DNA of 64,000 nt from Rhizobium sp. BK650 (GTDB lineage: Bacteria > Pseudomonadota > Alphaproteobacteria > Rhizobiales > Rhizobiaceae): contig NZ_JACIBK010000004.1 in assembly GCF_014195325.1 (NCBI RefSeq), positions 248,001 through 312,000 of the forward strand, in the 5' to 3' direction. Both the position numbers and the translations under genes were made by a program. Of this stretch, positions 52,747 to 62,563 are shown in pieces (position 1 is the first letter of the stretch; every line of letters begins with the position of its first letter). The notes beneath the pieces were generated by a model. It made no database searches, was not told where the DNA came from, and worked only from the letters and a program-made list of their open reading frames with translations.

Positions 52747-54945
52747 ATGCGCAAGGCCGGCAATGTTATCATATGGGCTCTGGTCTCGCTCTGCGTGATC
52801 GCCCTGATCACGCTGCCCGTCAATTTGCAGACCCAGCTCATCGCCAGCATCACCGTGGTCACGCTCATGGCACTTATCAAAGTATTGAAGGGGGAGGGCA
52901 CATGGCGTTTGGTAGCGCTCGCCTTCGGTACGTCCATCGTGCTGCGCTACGTCTACTGGCGCACGACCAATACGCTGCCGCCGGTCAACCAGCTCGAAAA
53001 CTTCATCCCCGGCCTGCTGCTCTATCTCGCCGAAATGTACAGCGTAATGATGTTGGCGCTGTCGCTCTTCATCGTCGCCACGCCATTGCCGCCGCGCCAG
53101 TCACGTGCTGCCAAGCTTGAGCGCTTCCCGCATGTCGATGTCTTCGTCCCCTCCTATAACGAGGAGGCCGGCCTGCTGGCCAATACGCTCGCCGCCGCCA
53201 AGGCGATGGACTACCCCGCCGACAAGCTGCATGTCTGGTTGCTGGATGACGGGGGTACCTTGCAGAAGCGAAACTCCGGCAAACTGATCGAGGCGCAGGC
53301 TGCCGCTGCCCGCCACGCAGAACTCAAGCAACTCTGTATCGATCTCGACGTCAATTACCTGACGCGCGACCGCAACGAACATGCAAAGGCTGGCAATCTC
53401 AATAATGGCATGCAGCATTCGAGCGGCGAATTGATCGCTGTTTTCGATGCCGACCATGCGCCGGCGCGCGACTTCCTTCTGGAGACTGTCGGCTATTTCG
53501 ACGACGACCCCAAGCTCTTCCTGGTCCAGACGCCGCACTTCTTCATCAATCCGGACCCCTTGGAGCGCAACCTGCGCACTTTCGAAAAGATGCCGAGCGA
53601 GAACGAAATGTTCTACGGCATCATCCAGCGCGGCCTCGACAAGTGGAACGCCGCCTTCTTCTGCGGCTCGGCGGCAGTCTTGAGCCGCCGCGCGTTGCAA
53701 TCCACGAACGGCTTCAGCGGCATCAGCATCACCGAGGATTGTGAGACCGCTCTTGCTCTTCACGGTGCCGGCTGGAACAGCATCTATCTCGACAAGCCGC
53801 TGATCGCGGGTCTGCAGCCGGCGACTTTTGCAAGCTTCATCGGCCAGCGCAGCCGCTGGGCGCAGGGCATGATGCAGATCCTGCGGTTCCGTTTCCCGCT
53901 GCTCAAGCGGGGGCTCTCGCTGCCGCAACGCCTCTGCTACATGTCTTCGTCGTTGTTTTGGCTGTTCCCGTTCCCGCGTACGATCTTCCTATTCGCACCG
54001 CTCTTCTATCTCTTCTTCGATCTGGAAATCTTTACGGCCTCCGGCGGCGAATTCCTCGCCTATACGCTCGCCTACATGATCGTGAACCTGATGATGCAGA
54101 ACTATCTCTACGGATCGTTCCGCTGGCCATGGATTTCCGAGCTCTACGAATATGTGCAGACGGTGCATCTCTTGCCGGCAGTCGTCTCGGTCATGCTCAA
54201 TCCGCGCAAACCGACCTTCAAGGTCACCGCCAAGGACGAATCGATCGCAGTCAGCCGCCTGTCGGAAATCAGCAGGCCCTTCTTCGTCATTTTTGCAGTG
54301 CAGATCGTCGCCGTCGCAATCACCATCTTCAAAATCTATGCCGAACCTTACAAGGCGGACGTCACCCTCGTCGTCGGCGGCTGGAACATCATCAATCTCA
54401 TCCTTGCCGGCTGCGCGCTCGGTGTGGTTTCGGAGCGTGGGGAAAGGGCGTCTTCGCGCCGCGTGCGCGTCAATCGTCGCTGCGAATTCGGCGTCGGCGA
54501 AGAGTGGTATATGGCCTCGATCGAGGATGTTTCCGTCCACGGCGCGCGCCTGCACATCTTCAGCAAGCATTTCGATCAGGTGCAGGTCGGCGCGCTCGGC
54601 CAGATCCGCTTCCGCCCCTATAGCGGCGCCGATCTCGAAACGCTTCCGCTCGTTGTCCGAAACATCGAACCGACGGGCGATATCACCAATATCGGCTGCC
54701 AATATCAGCCCAAGAGCGCGCTGGATCACCGCCTGATCGCCGACCTGATCTTTGCCAATTCCGATCAATGGATGCAGTTTCAGATCTCGCGCCGCCGCAA
54801 TCCCGGTCTTGTCAGGGGCACGATCTGGTTTCTCGGTCTCTCGCTTTACCAGACGAGCCGTGGCCTGGTCTATTTCTTCCGGAGCATGCGTCCGGAGCGT
54901 GAAGAGCATCGGCAGCAGCAGGCGGCAAAGGTGAACGCCGGATGA
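52747..54945 (+). CDS. bcsA: Cellulose synthase catalytic subunit (UDP-forming)
   Basis: A 732-residue GT2 membrane enzyme that polymerises UDP-glucose. About eight membrane helices flank the catalytic loop, which has LLDDG, FDADHAP, SITEDCETAL (TED) and QRSRWAQGM (QxxRW). The C-terminal PilZ domain (about 565-665) holds RVNRRCEFGV and EDVSVHGARL, the R-x3-R and D-x-S-x2-G sites for cyclic di-GMP. It is therefore probably activated by that messenger. The end overlaps bcsB by four bases. Known in rhizobia as celA. Confidence 0.96.
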   Translation: MRKAGNVIIWALVSLCVIALITLPVNLQTQLIASITVVTLMALIKVLKGEGTWRLVALAFGTSIVLRYVYWRTTNTLPPVNQLENFIPGLLLYLAEMYSVMMLALSLFIVATPLPPRQSRAAKLERFPHVDVFVPSYNEEAGLLANTLAAAKAMDYPADKLHVWLLDDGGTLQKRNSGKLIEAQAAAARHAELKQLCIDLDVNYLTRDRNEHAKAGNLNNGMQHSSGELIAVFDADHAPARDFLLETVGYFDDDPKLFLVQTPHFFINPDPLERNLRTFEKMPSENEMFYGIIQRGLDKWNAAFFCGSAAVLSRRALQSTNGFSGISITEDCETALALHGAGWNSIYLDKPLIAGLQPATFASFIGQRSRWAQGMMQILRFRFPLLKRGLSLPQRLCYMSSSLFWLFPFPRTIFLFAPLFYLFFDLEIFTASGGEFLAYTLAYMIVNLMMQNYLYGSFRWPWISELYEYVQTVHLLPAVVSVMLNPRKPTFKVTAKDESIAVSRLSEISRPFFVIFAVQIVAVAITIFKIYAEPYKADVTLVVGGWNIINLILAGCALGVVSERGERASSRRVRVNRRCEFGVGEEWYMASIEDVSVHGARLHIFSKHFDQVQVGALGQIRFRPYSGADLETLPLVVRNIEPTGDITNIGCQYQPKSALDHRLIADLIFANSDQWMQFQISRRRNPGLVRGTIWFLGLSLYQTSRGLVYFFRSMRPEREEHRQQQAAKVNAG

Positions 54946-57449
54946 GAAAGCTCTTTGCCGCTTCCCTTTTTCTGGTCGGCACATCGGTCCTCGCTTATGC
55001 GCAGATCAGCCCGTTCGACATGTCAGGCGAGCGACCAGCAGGTGCGCCGCCGGCTGCCCCGCGCTTGACGCTGCCGGCCCAGCCTGCGCAGCCCGCGCCG
55101 GCCCCTGTCCCCGCCGTGCCGCGGACGGTTCCCCCGCAACCGGCGGCGCCTGCCACCCCGGCAAAGCCGCAAGAGCCTACGCCCGCCGCGCCGGTGAACG
55201 CCATTCCCACAGCGCCTGCGCCGGCAAGGCCTTCGGTCTCCACGCAGGCGCAGCCGCCCACGCCGCCTGCTGTCCATCCTGTCGCGGCGGCTCCGCAAAC
55301 CGGCGATTCCAGACGTTATATCGTGCCTTTTTCTGAGCTCGGCCTGGTTGGCGAATACGACCGCAGGTCATGGTCGATCTATCTGACGACGGAGCAAGCG
55401 TCGGCGAAAGCGCGCCTTACCTTTACCTATCAGAACGCCATCGTCGTCGCGCCTGAGGCGTCAACGCTGACCGTGTTCATCAACAACCGTATCATCGGGC
55501 AACGGCAGGTTGGCTCGCCCGACAGCCCGTCGGCGGTCAGCTTAGAGATTCCTCAAGGCCTGCTGCAGCCTGGCGCAAATCTCGTCACCTTCGAGGCAAA
55601 TCAGCGTCACCGCACGGATTGCAGCATCGACTCCACCTATGAGCTCTGGTCGAACGTCGATCCGGCGGGCACCTATCTGAGTTTTACCGGCAGCGATGCA
55701 AGCCAGCTTTCCGGGACGGATGCGATCCGCGCCATCGGCGTCGATGGCGCCGGCAGGACGGAGTTCAATCTGGTCGTTCCGGCGATGGAGCAGCCCGGCA
55801 CCACCAAACCCCTCCTGCGTCTGGCGCAAGGCCTATCGCTCCTGAGCGGCATGCCCAACCAGACTTTTGGGTTCAGCGCCGACACAGTGCCGGCAGGCGG
55901 TCCTGGCAAGATGGCGGTGCTTGTCGGCACTGCGGCTGAGCTGCGGCCGATCTTCGCTGGTCTTCCCCCAGCCGCCGAAAGCGCACCACTCGCCGCCTTC
56001 GTGACGGATCCACGCAGCGGCTCACCCGTTCTGTTGATCAGCGGTCCATCCTGGCAGGCAGTCTCGACAGCGATCGACACCATCGTCTCTCCGACCGATC
56101 GCGCCCCTGAAGCACGCCGCGATGTGCTGACCACGCAGCGCTGGACAGCACCCGACGCACTACTTCTTTTTGCCGATACGCGCATTCCGCTTTCGCAGCT
56201 CGGCATACGCACCGTCGATTTTTCCGGCCGCCGCTTCCGCACCAGCTTCAATATCGCCGTGCCGGCAGATTTTTATGCCAATTCCTATGGCGAGGCGAAA
56301 ATCCTGCTCGATGCGGCCTATTCCAGCCAAGTGCTCCCAGGCAGCCATGTCGACATCTACGTGAACGGCAATATCGCCTCAACCGTACCGATCGCGACGA
56401 CCAATGGCGGTATCTTCCGCCAGCTTCCGATCCGCGTAACTATGCGTCACTTCAAGCCCGGCCTGAATTCCGTCGCGATCGAAGCCGTTTTGATGACCGC
56501 GGACGATGCCGCTTGCGCCCCTGGCACAACGGCGTCGCAGACGCCGCGTTTTGCACTGTTCGACACGTCTGAGTTTCACATGCCGGATTTCGCCCGCGTC
56601 GGTCAGCGCCCGAACCTAGCGGCGATGGCCGGCACATCCTATCCATATGGGCGCAGCGCCGAACCGACGCCGCTGTTCATCGACCGAACCGATGCCGACA
56701 CTCTTTCGGCGGCAGCAACCCTGCTTGGCCAACTCGCCATCGCGGCCGGTCATCCGATCGCAATCGAAACCGTCGCTTCGCCAGGCGTGATCGGTGACCG
56801 CAACGCCATCTTCATCGGCTCGATTTCGCAAATGCCGGCAACAGTGCTTACTCAGGTCAATGTCGCAACGGCCAGCCAGGCCTCCTGGCGGCCGGTGACG
56901 GATTCGCAGCCGACGGAAATCGATAACGGGAAGGCGCTGGAGGAATGGCGTTCGCGTATCACCGGCGGCGCGATACAGGGGCGCATAGAAGCGCTTCGCG
57001 AATGGCTGCGCCGCAACTTCGACATCACTGCTGCCTCATTGCAGTTCGTACCAAATGCCGAACAGGTATTCACGCCGTCGAATGCAGCGACCTTGATGAT
57101 CGCTCAAGGCAAGAGTCCCGATGGCGGTGGCGCCTGGACCCTGGTCACGTCGCCGTCGGCCAAGGACCTGCGCGAAGGGCTGAATGCGCTCACCGCTCAG
57201 ATGAATTGGCCGCAGATATCTGGCCATATCACCACTTATTCCAGCCGTACCGGCAAGATCGAAAGCGTGCCGGTCACGCGTTTCGATTTCGTGCCCACAG
57301 AGGGTCTCTCGATAGCGAACTATCGGCTGATCGCGGCGAACTGGCTTTCCACCAACATTCTTTCCTATTCTTTCCTTTTGGTTGTCCTGTCGCTGCTGAT
57401 TGGTCTCGCTACTTCGAGAATGCTCTCAAGGCTAGGCAGGTCGAAATGA
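54942..57449 (+). CDS. bcsB: Cellulose synthase regulatory/periplasmic subunit BcsB
   Basis: An 835-residue periplasmic protein that guides the growing glucan and partners BcsA. Signal peptide MRKLFAASLFLVGTSVLAYA is followed by a long Pro/Ala-rich linker (about 30-115) typical of alphaproteobacterial BcsB. The carbohydrate-binding and flavodoxin-like repeats follow (GEYDRRSWSIYL, then NQTFGFSADTVPAGG), and the C-terminal anchor is SYSFLLVVLSLLIGLAT. Both ends overlap neighbours by ATGA, so the operon is tightly coupled. Also called celB. Confidence 0.94.
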   Translation: MRKLFAASLFLVGTSVLAYAQISPFDMSGERPAGAPPAAPRLTLPAQPAQPAPAPVPAVPRTVPPQPAAPATPAKPQEPTPAAPVNAIPTAPAPARPSVSTQAQPPTPPAVHPVAAAPQTGDSRRYIVPFSELGLVGEYDRRSWSIYLTTEQASAKARLTFTYQNAIVVAPEASTLTVFINNRIIGQRQVGSPDSPSAVSLEIPQGLLQPGANLVTFEANQRHRTDCSIDSTYELWSNVDPAGTYLSFTGSDASQLSGTDAIRAIGVDGAGRTEFNLVVPAMEQPGTTKPLLRLAQGLSLLSGMPNQTFGFSADTVPAGGPGKMAVLVGTAAELRPIFAGLPPAAESAPLAAFVTDPRSGSPVLLISGPSWQAVSTAIDTIVSPTDRAPEARRDVLTTQRWTAPDALLLFADTRIPLSQLGIRTVDFSGRRFRTSFNIAVPADFYANSYGEAKILLDAAYSSQVLPGSHVDIYVNGNIASTVPIATTNGGIFRQLPIRVTMRHFKPGLNSVAIEAVLMTADDAACAPGTTASQTPRFALFDTSEFHMPDFARVGQRPNLAAMAGTSYPYGRSAEPTPLFIDRTDADTLSAAATLLGQLAIAAGHPIAIETVASPGVIGDRNAIFIGSISQMPATVLTQVNVATASQASWRPVTDSQPTEIDNGKALEEWRSRITGGAIQGRIEALREWLRRNFDITAASLQFVPNAEQVFTPSNAATLMIAQGKSPDGGGAWTLVTSPSAKDLREGLNALTAQMNWPQISGHITTYSSRTGKIESVPVTRFDFVPTEGLSIANYRLIAANWLSTNILSYSFLLVVLSLLIGLATSRMLSRLGRSK

Positions 57450-58492
57450 AGGGCTGGGCCACCCTCTTGTTGGCAGGCACGATGATGCTGGCGTTCGCCG
57501 GCAAGCCTGCCTTTGCCCAGCAGCCGCGGATCAGCGGCGAGGCATGGGCAGCCTATAAAGCGAAATTCCTCGATCCGAGCGGCCGCATCGTCGACAACGG
57601 TAACGGCAATATCAGCCATAGCGAAGGCCAGGGCTATGGCCTGCTGCTTGCCTACCTCGCAGCAAGCCCGGCCGATTTCGAGCAGATCTGGTATTTTACC
57701 CGCACAGAACTGCTTCTGCGCGATGACGGCCTTGCCGTCTGGAAATGGGATCCGTCCGCCACCCCTCATGTGACTGACAGCAACAATGCTTCCGATGGCG
57801 ACATACTGATTGCCTATGCGCTTGCGCTGGCGGGCTCTGCCTGGAACCGCGCCGACTATATCACCGCGGCCACCCGAATGGCGCAGTCGACGCTGTCGGA
57901 GACCGTGGTCGATTTCGCCGGCCGCACTTTGCTGATGCCCGGTGCGGAAGGCTTTTCTGGTGCGGATCGTGATGATGGTCCCGTCATCAACCCATCCTAT
58001 TGGGTCTATGAAGCGCTTCCCGTCATGGCGGCGCTTGCACCTTCCAATCAGTGGCAGAAACTTGCCGATGACGGTCTCTCACTGCTCAAGGCCATGCAGT
58101 TCGGCCCGCGCAAGCTGCCCGCCGAATGGGTGAGCTTAAAGCGTCAGCCGCAGCCGGCCGAAGGCTTCGATGAGGAGTTCGGCTACAACGCGATCCGCAT
58201 CCCACTCTATCTGGCCCGAGGCGGCGTGTCCGACAAGGCACTGCTGACGCGCCTGAAAGAAGGCATGACTGTAAATGGCGTAGCAGCTACCATTGATCTC
58301 TCCACCGGGCGGCCGAAGACGGAGCTTTCCGACCCCGGTTATGAAATTGTTAACCACGTTGTGGCCTGTGTATTGGACGGAACCAAGCTTCCGGCCGAAG
58401 CGCTGCAATTTGCGCCTGCCTATTATTATCCATCAACGCTTCAGCTTCTGGGGCTGGCCTATGTCGGGGAGAAGCATCCAGAGTGTCTGTGA
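57446..58492 (+). CDS. bcsZ: Endoglucanase BcsZ/CelC (GH8)
   Basis: A 348-residue periplasmic cellulase with signal peptide ending KPAFA/QQP. The acid is Glu60 in HSEGQGYGLL, and Asp117/Asp119 lie in the NASDGDILIAYAL motif. The usual base position holds Asn248 (YNAIRIPLY) rather than Asp, which fits the GH8b subgroup. BcsZ trims nascent cellulose and is required for correct fibril formation in Rhizobium (celC). A frame starting at 56945 is only an extension into bcsB and is rejected. It overlaps bcsB by four bases and the TPR gene by ten. Confidence 0.94.
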   Translation: MKGWATLLLAGTMMLAFAGKPAFAQQPRISGEAWAAYKAKFLDPSGRIVDNGNGNISHSEGQGYGLLLAYLAASPADFEQIWYFTRTELLLRDDGLAVWKWDPSATPHVTDSNNASDGDILIAYALALAGSAWNRADYITAATRMAQSTLSETVVDFAGRTLLMPGAEGFSGADRDDGPVINPSYWVYEALPVMAALAPSNQWQKLADDGLSLLKAMQFGPRKLPAEWVSLKRQPQPAEGFDEEFGYNAIRIPLYLARGGVSDKALLTRLKEGMTVNGVAATIDLSTGRPKTELSDPGYEIVNHVVACVLDGTKLPAEALQFAPAYYYPSTLQLLGLAYVGEKHPECL

Positions 58493-60903
58493 AATCTTCT
58501 CTCGTGGCGGTCACGGCAGCGGTTTTCGTGGCGACTCTCATCACGGCGCTGAAGGACCGCGAAGCCTTGCAGGAAAGTTTCGGCTTTGGTGCCAGGACGC
58601 CCGAACTGATGATGATGGGCCGCGTCAAGGGCCCGGATAGCGACAACCAGCCTGTTGACGTGCAGACCGTGTCGGATCGAATTCAGGCGGCGACCCAGGT
58701 CAATTCCTCCGAGCAGACCCAGAGCGTCGCTCAGACGACCCAGCCTCCGGCAACTCCGTCTCCAACGAGCCAGGCGCAGAGCGCGCCCGTCCAAACAGCG
58801 CCGGCTCCGGTTCCGGTCGTCCCGCCGGCTACGACATTGACGGCGGGTGCCGCTACGACATCCAGCAACCCTCCACAGACTAGCGCGGCGGAGCAGCCGG
58901 TCGTTGATGAAAGCGCCCTTCGTTATTTCGCGACCCGAGGCGACAAGGTTCGTCTGCAGGCGGAAATCTCCCGCCTTCAGGCGCTCTATCCGAACTGGGT
59001 GCCGCCTGCCGATCCGCTCGCTATCCCACAAAACGGTGACCGGCAGCTCGAAAACATGTGGCGGCTTTATTCGGAGGGCCGGTACGCCGAGCTGCGCAAG
59101 GCGATCGCCGATCGTCAGGCTGCCGAAAGCGGCTGGCAGCCCCCGGCGGACCTGCTCGACCGTCTCGATGTGGCCGAATCCCGCGCCCGACTGATCAACG
59201 CCTCCGATCTCAAGCAATATGCGACCGTCGTCAATATCGCGGCTGAAACGCCGAGCCTGCTGACCTGCGCCGAGATAGATGTGCTCTGGCGTGTCGCCGA
59301 AGCATTTATTGGGACGAACAGGCAGCAGCGCGGGCAGGATGCCTACACCTACATCCTGAAGAATTGCACCGAGCCGGCCGAACGTTTGGCGACCGTCCAG
59401 AAGGCGGCTGCTCTTCTTCCATATGGTCCGATGCAGGCGCTGCTCTCCCTTGAAAAGCCTGCGGACGCCAATGGTGCCAGGGAATTCGACAGCCTCCGCG
59501 ACGATCTTGCCCGCCGCTTTGTGGCCGATGGCAATGACGACGCCAAGCTTGACGTCGCTCCGGATTATATTTCTCGCGTCGAAAAGCTTGCCGAAGGGCG
59601 GCAGCTGCCTTCGGACGCTCTGCTGCTTGGTTGGTATCAGCTTCGCCGCAACAACGAGGCGGATGCCGAAAAGTGGTTTCGCATTGCCCACCAGAAGCAA
59701 GATTCCGCGGCTGCTTCGCAGGGGCTGGCGCTGGCTCTCATCGCCCGCAAATCACCGCAGGAAGCGGAAGATGTCATGTATAGATGGCGCGACGATTCCA
59801 AGGATGCGACCGCCACTTATCTCGCCGCGACCGCCAATCTGATGGCTTTGCAGCCGCCGGCCGATCTGAGCGAAGACGTGCTCGGCCGCATCGCTGCTGC
59901 GGCCATCGAGGAGAAATACGTCCCCACGGCCCAGCAGTTCGGCTGGTATGCCCGTTCATTGAATCAATTCCAGACGGCTGCCCGTTGGTTCGAAACGGCA
60001 CTGCGCTGGAAGCCGGATGACGAACCCTCTGCCTACGGCCTTGCCGTTACCCGCCAGCAGTTGAACGACCGCGCCGGCGTTGCCGAAATCCAACGTCTCT
60101 GGGCTGGTCGTTCGCCGCGGATTGCCACGTTGAACGACATGTCTGCCGCTTCCCGAAGCAGCGCTCCATTGCCGGCCCCCAGCTCGGTAGCAGAACAACC
60201 CGGGGCAGCTCAACCTGCTGCATCCAAAGCGCAGACTGCACCGGCCGAAAGCGCTGCGGCGCTTCGGCCCCCAGCACAATTTCAATCGCAGTCGTCGCAA
60301 GTGCAGCTCCAGCCCATTGAACCGGCAAGGTCCGAGCGGGTCATGCAGACGGTCACGGTCGAACGCCGCCCGCGCCAGATTCGCGGCTGCTCCACGACCA
60401 TTGATCCTGCCCGTCTCCACCCCGGCGAAGCGCTGGCGCGCGGCTGGTGCCTGATGGACATCAACAGGCCGATGGAAGCGGTGAAGGCCTTCGAGGCTGC
60501 GCTGGCAAGTCCCGTGCGTAAGGAGCGTGAGGATGCCGCTTACGGTCAGAGCCTCGCTTATTTGCGAGCCGGCCTGTCCAACAATGCTGCGGTCGCCGCC
60601 ACCAGGGCACCGCAGAGCCGCGACCGCGCCTCAGAGCTGCAGGTGGCAATCCTTGCCGATCGTGCGCTTGCCGCCTTCGAAGGCCGCCGCTATCGTGAAG
60701 CGCTCATTTATCTCGACCAGCGCGCCCAGCTGCAGCAGGAGCGCGTCGATCTCATGGTGCTGCGTGGCTACAGCTACATGAATCTGAAGATGTATGGCGA
60801 TGCTACACGCGTTTTCGAGGCCGCCGCCGCCACCGGCAATCGTGATGCCGCGCGCGGTCTTGCGGATGTGAGGAGCATCACTCATCCCGAGGTTAACGAC
60901 TAA
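58483..60903 (+). CDS. bcsK: TPR-repeat protein of the type III cellulose operon (BcsK-like)
   Basis: An 806-residue, probably exported protein. An N-terminal membrane helix (about 5-23) is followed by a Gln/Thr/Pro-rich linker (60-145). Repeats of TPR/Sel1 character run from about 150 to 790: MWRLYSEGRYAELRKAIADR, GWYQLRRNNEADAEKWFRIA, GYSYMNLKMYGDATRVFEAA. A second linker is at about 555-620. It ends THPEVND with no beta-barrel, unlike BcsC. Family knowledge places BcsK in operons that lack BcsC; the assignment is by context and architecture. The GTG start overlaps bcsZ by ten bases. Confidence 0.78.
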   Translation: MSVKSSLVAVTAAVFVATLITALKDREALQESFGFGARTPELMMMGRVKGPDSDNQPVDVQTVSDRIQAATQVNSSEQTQSVAQTTQPPATPSPTSQAQSAPVQTAPAPVPVVPPATTLTAGAATTSSNPPQTSAAEQPVVDESALRYFATRGDKVRLQAEISRLQALYPNWVPPADPLAIPQNGDRQLENMWRLYSEGRYAELRKAIADRQAAESGWQPPADLLDRLDVAESRARLINASDLKQYATVVNIAAETPSLLTCAEIDVLWRVAEAFIGTNRQQRGQDAYTYILKNCTEPAERLATVQKAAALLPYGPMQALLSLEKPADANGAREFDSLRDDLARRFVADGNDDAKLDVAPDYISRVEKLAEGRQLPSDALLLGWYQLRRNNEADAEKWFRIAHQKQDSAAASQGLALALIARKSPQEAEDVMYRWRDDSKDATATYLAATANLMALQPPADLSEDVLGRIAAAAIEEKYVPTAQQFGWYARSLNQFQTAARWFETALRWKPDDEPSAYGLAVTRQQLNDRAGVAEIQRLWAGRSPRIATLNDMSAASRSSAPLPAPSSVAEQPGAAQPAASKAQTAPAESAAALRPPAQFQSQSSQVQLQPIEPARSERVMQTVTVERRPRQIRGCSTTIDPARLHPGEALARGWCLMDINRPMEAVKAFEAALASPVRKEREDAAYGQSLAYLRAGLSNNAAVAATRAPQSRDRASELQVAILADRALAAFEGRRYREALIYLDQRAQLQQERVDLMVLRGYSYMNLKMYGDATRVFEAAAATGNRDAARGLADVRSITHPEVND

Positions 60904-61064
60904 AGCGCATAGTGATCGTCGTTACTGCGTTTCGGCTCTTTGTTTGACAGGTATCCCCATCCTAGAGCCGCTGCACAGTTTTGCGCGAAGTGCTTCAGGT
61001 TGACGGCGCCTCTGCGCTCGGTTAGTCGCGGAGGCCTGCATTTCCGCTTCGCAAGGAACAAACT

Positions 61065-61733
61065 GTGTCCTCATCTCATCGCGTTCTCGACAAGGCCTAC
61101 GATGCCTTCCTCTTCGATATGGACGGCACTGTGCTGAACTCCATTGCCGTGGTTGAGCGTGTCTGGAGCGAATGGGCTCTACGGCATGGGTTCGAGCCGA
61201 AGGTTTTCCTGAAGACTATTCATGGCATTCGCGCATCAGACATTATTCGTCAGTTGGGCCTTCCCGGCGTTGATCCGATTGCTGAGGCCAGGCTTCTTCT
61301 GAAGGAGGAGATGGAGGATTTCGAAGGCATCATCGAGATTCCGGGTTCCATCCGCTTTCTGAACGCGCTGCCTATTGATCGCTGGGGCATCGTCACTTCT
61401 GCGCCCATCGAGCTCGCCCGCCGCCGCATGGCGGCCGCGGGTATTCCTGTGCCGGAAATGATTGTCAGTGGCGAAGAAGTATCAGCAGGCAAGCCAAGCC
61501 CGGAATGTTATCTGCTTGGCGCCAGCCGCCTCGGGGTCGATCCCTCCCGCTGCCTGGTCTTCGAGGATGCGGTTGCCGGTATCCTTGCCGGGGAGGCCGC
61601 CGGTGCGGATGTTGCCGTTATCACCGAAACCCATGCGACGCCCTTCGAGACGCCGCACTTCACGATTTCCAACTATGCCGCTTGGCAGCCGCACCAGACG
61701 GCCGCCGGTAAGCTCGTTTTGTCCGCGATATAA
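61065..61733 (+). CDS. HAD-superfamily phosphatase (beta-phosphoglucomutase/GPH-like)
   Basis: A 222-residue HAD enzyme of subclass I. Motif 1 is AFLFDMDGTVLNS, motif 2 WGIVTSAP, motif 3 GKPSPECYLLGA and motif 4 CLVFEDAVAGILAG. The helical cap lies between motifs 1 and 2. It resembles sugar-phosphate phosphatases, so substrate is unknown. GTG at 61065 with AAGGA seven bases upstream is the start. Ends 14 bases before the convergent outer-membrane gene, leaving no room for a terminator. Confidence 0.9.
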   Translation: MSSSHRVLDKAYDAFLFDMDGTVLNSIAVVERVWSEWALRHGFEPKVFLKTIHGIRASDIIRQLGLPGVDPIAEARLLLKEEMEDFEGIIEIPGSIRFLNALPIDRWGIVTSAPIELARRRMAAAGIPVPEMIVSGEEVSAGKPSPECYLLGASRLGVDPSRCLVFEDAVAGILAGEAAGADVAVITETHATPFETPHFTISNYAAWQPHQTAAGKLVLSAI

Positions 61734-61747
61734 TTGGCGGCGGGGCT

Positions 61748-62368
61748 TCAGAATTTGTAGCCCACGCCGATCATGACCACATGTTGGTGGAAGTCCCCGT
61801 CGAGGCCGAGAAGATTGGCACTGCCGTAATCATTGTAGCGATATTCCAGTCGGCCGAAGATATTGTTGGTAAAGGCATAATCGACGCCTGCGCCAATCGT
61901 CCATCCCGACAGCATATCGCTGTCGCTGCCGACCGGCCCGTCGATATGCGCCTGCGCGCCCGTCCAGCCAGCCGCGCCATAGATCAGGGCGCGGTCGATC
62001 GCGTAGCCGAGCCGGGCGCGAACCGAGCCGGCCGTCTCGAGGCCAACTTCAAATGGGCTCACGTCCGATTTGTCCCAGTTGTAGGAAACGTCGCCTTCGA
62101 TACCGAAGACGAAGTTATTTTCGAGCTGCCAGTTATAACCGATGAAGCCAGTGATCAGGCCACCATTCATATCTTCCGAAAAGACGTCGAAATCTCCATT
62201 GGCCCAGGTCGGCCCGCCGCCGAGACCGGCATAGAAGCCCGTCCAAGTGAAGACCGGGGTGATCTCGGCTGCCGGTGCGGCCGGAGCCTCCTCGATGGCA
62301 TCGGCCGCCATCGCCGAGCCGGCGAAAAGGAAGCCGGCGACTGCGAAGAATGCGAAGCGAAGTTTCAT
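61748..62368 (-). CDS. Outer-membrane beta-barrel protein (OmpW/RopB-like)
   Basis: A 206-residue protein with signal peptide MKLRFAFFAVAGFLFAGSAM cleaved before ADAIEE. The mature part has alternating hydrophobic strands typical of an eight-stranded barrel: WTGFYAGLGGGPTWANGDFD, GGLITGFIGYNWQLENNFVF, GSVRARLGYAIDRALIYGAA. It ends HQHVVMIGVGYKF, with terminal Phe. This is the common rhizobial Omp25/RopB-type family. ATG 62368 has GGGGGAAA upstream. Confidence 0.88.
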   Translation of the reverse strand: MKLRFAFFAVAGFLFAGSAMAADAIEEAPAAPAAEITPVFTWTGFYAGLGGGPTWANGDFDVFSEDMNGGLITGFIGYNWQLENNFVFGIEGDVSYNWDKSDVSPFEVGLETAGSVRARLGYAIDRALIYGAAGWTGAQAHIDGPVGSDSDMLSGWTIGAGVDYAFTNNIFGRLEYRYNDYGSANLLGLDGDFHQHVVMIGVGYKF

Positions 62369-62563
62369 GATTTCCCCCTGCCGCCAAGAGCGCGGCTGAA
62401 AACTCAATCAGAATCCGATTGCATCGGGCTGAAGCTCGATAAGCGCGGCATATCGCGGCTGCGGGCGAGCGACCCGCAAATCATGCGTTGCTAACGCCGT
62501 TTTCTGAGAAAGGTTCCAGAAGAGGAGACGCGGCCGGCCGGATGGGGCAAAGACCGTCAAGCC

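Noticed and set aside
55050..55300. Pro/Ala-rich repeats in bcsB as a tandem repeat element
   Set aside because: The repetition is a normal low-complexity linker of alphaproteobacterial BcsB, not a DNA repeat with a fixed unit.
56945..57445. Upstream extension of bcsZ
   Set aside because: It is the alternate frame of the bcsB 3' end; the signal peptide starts at 57446.
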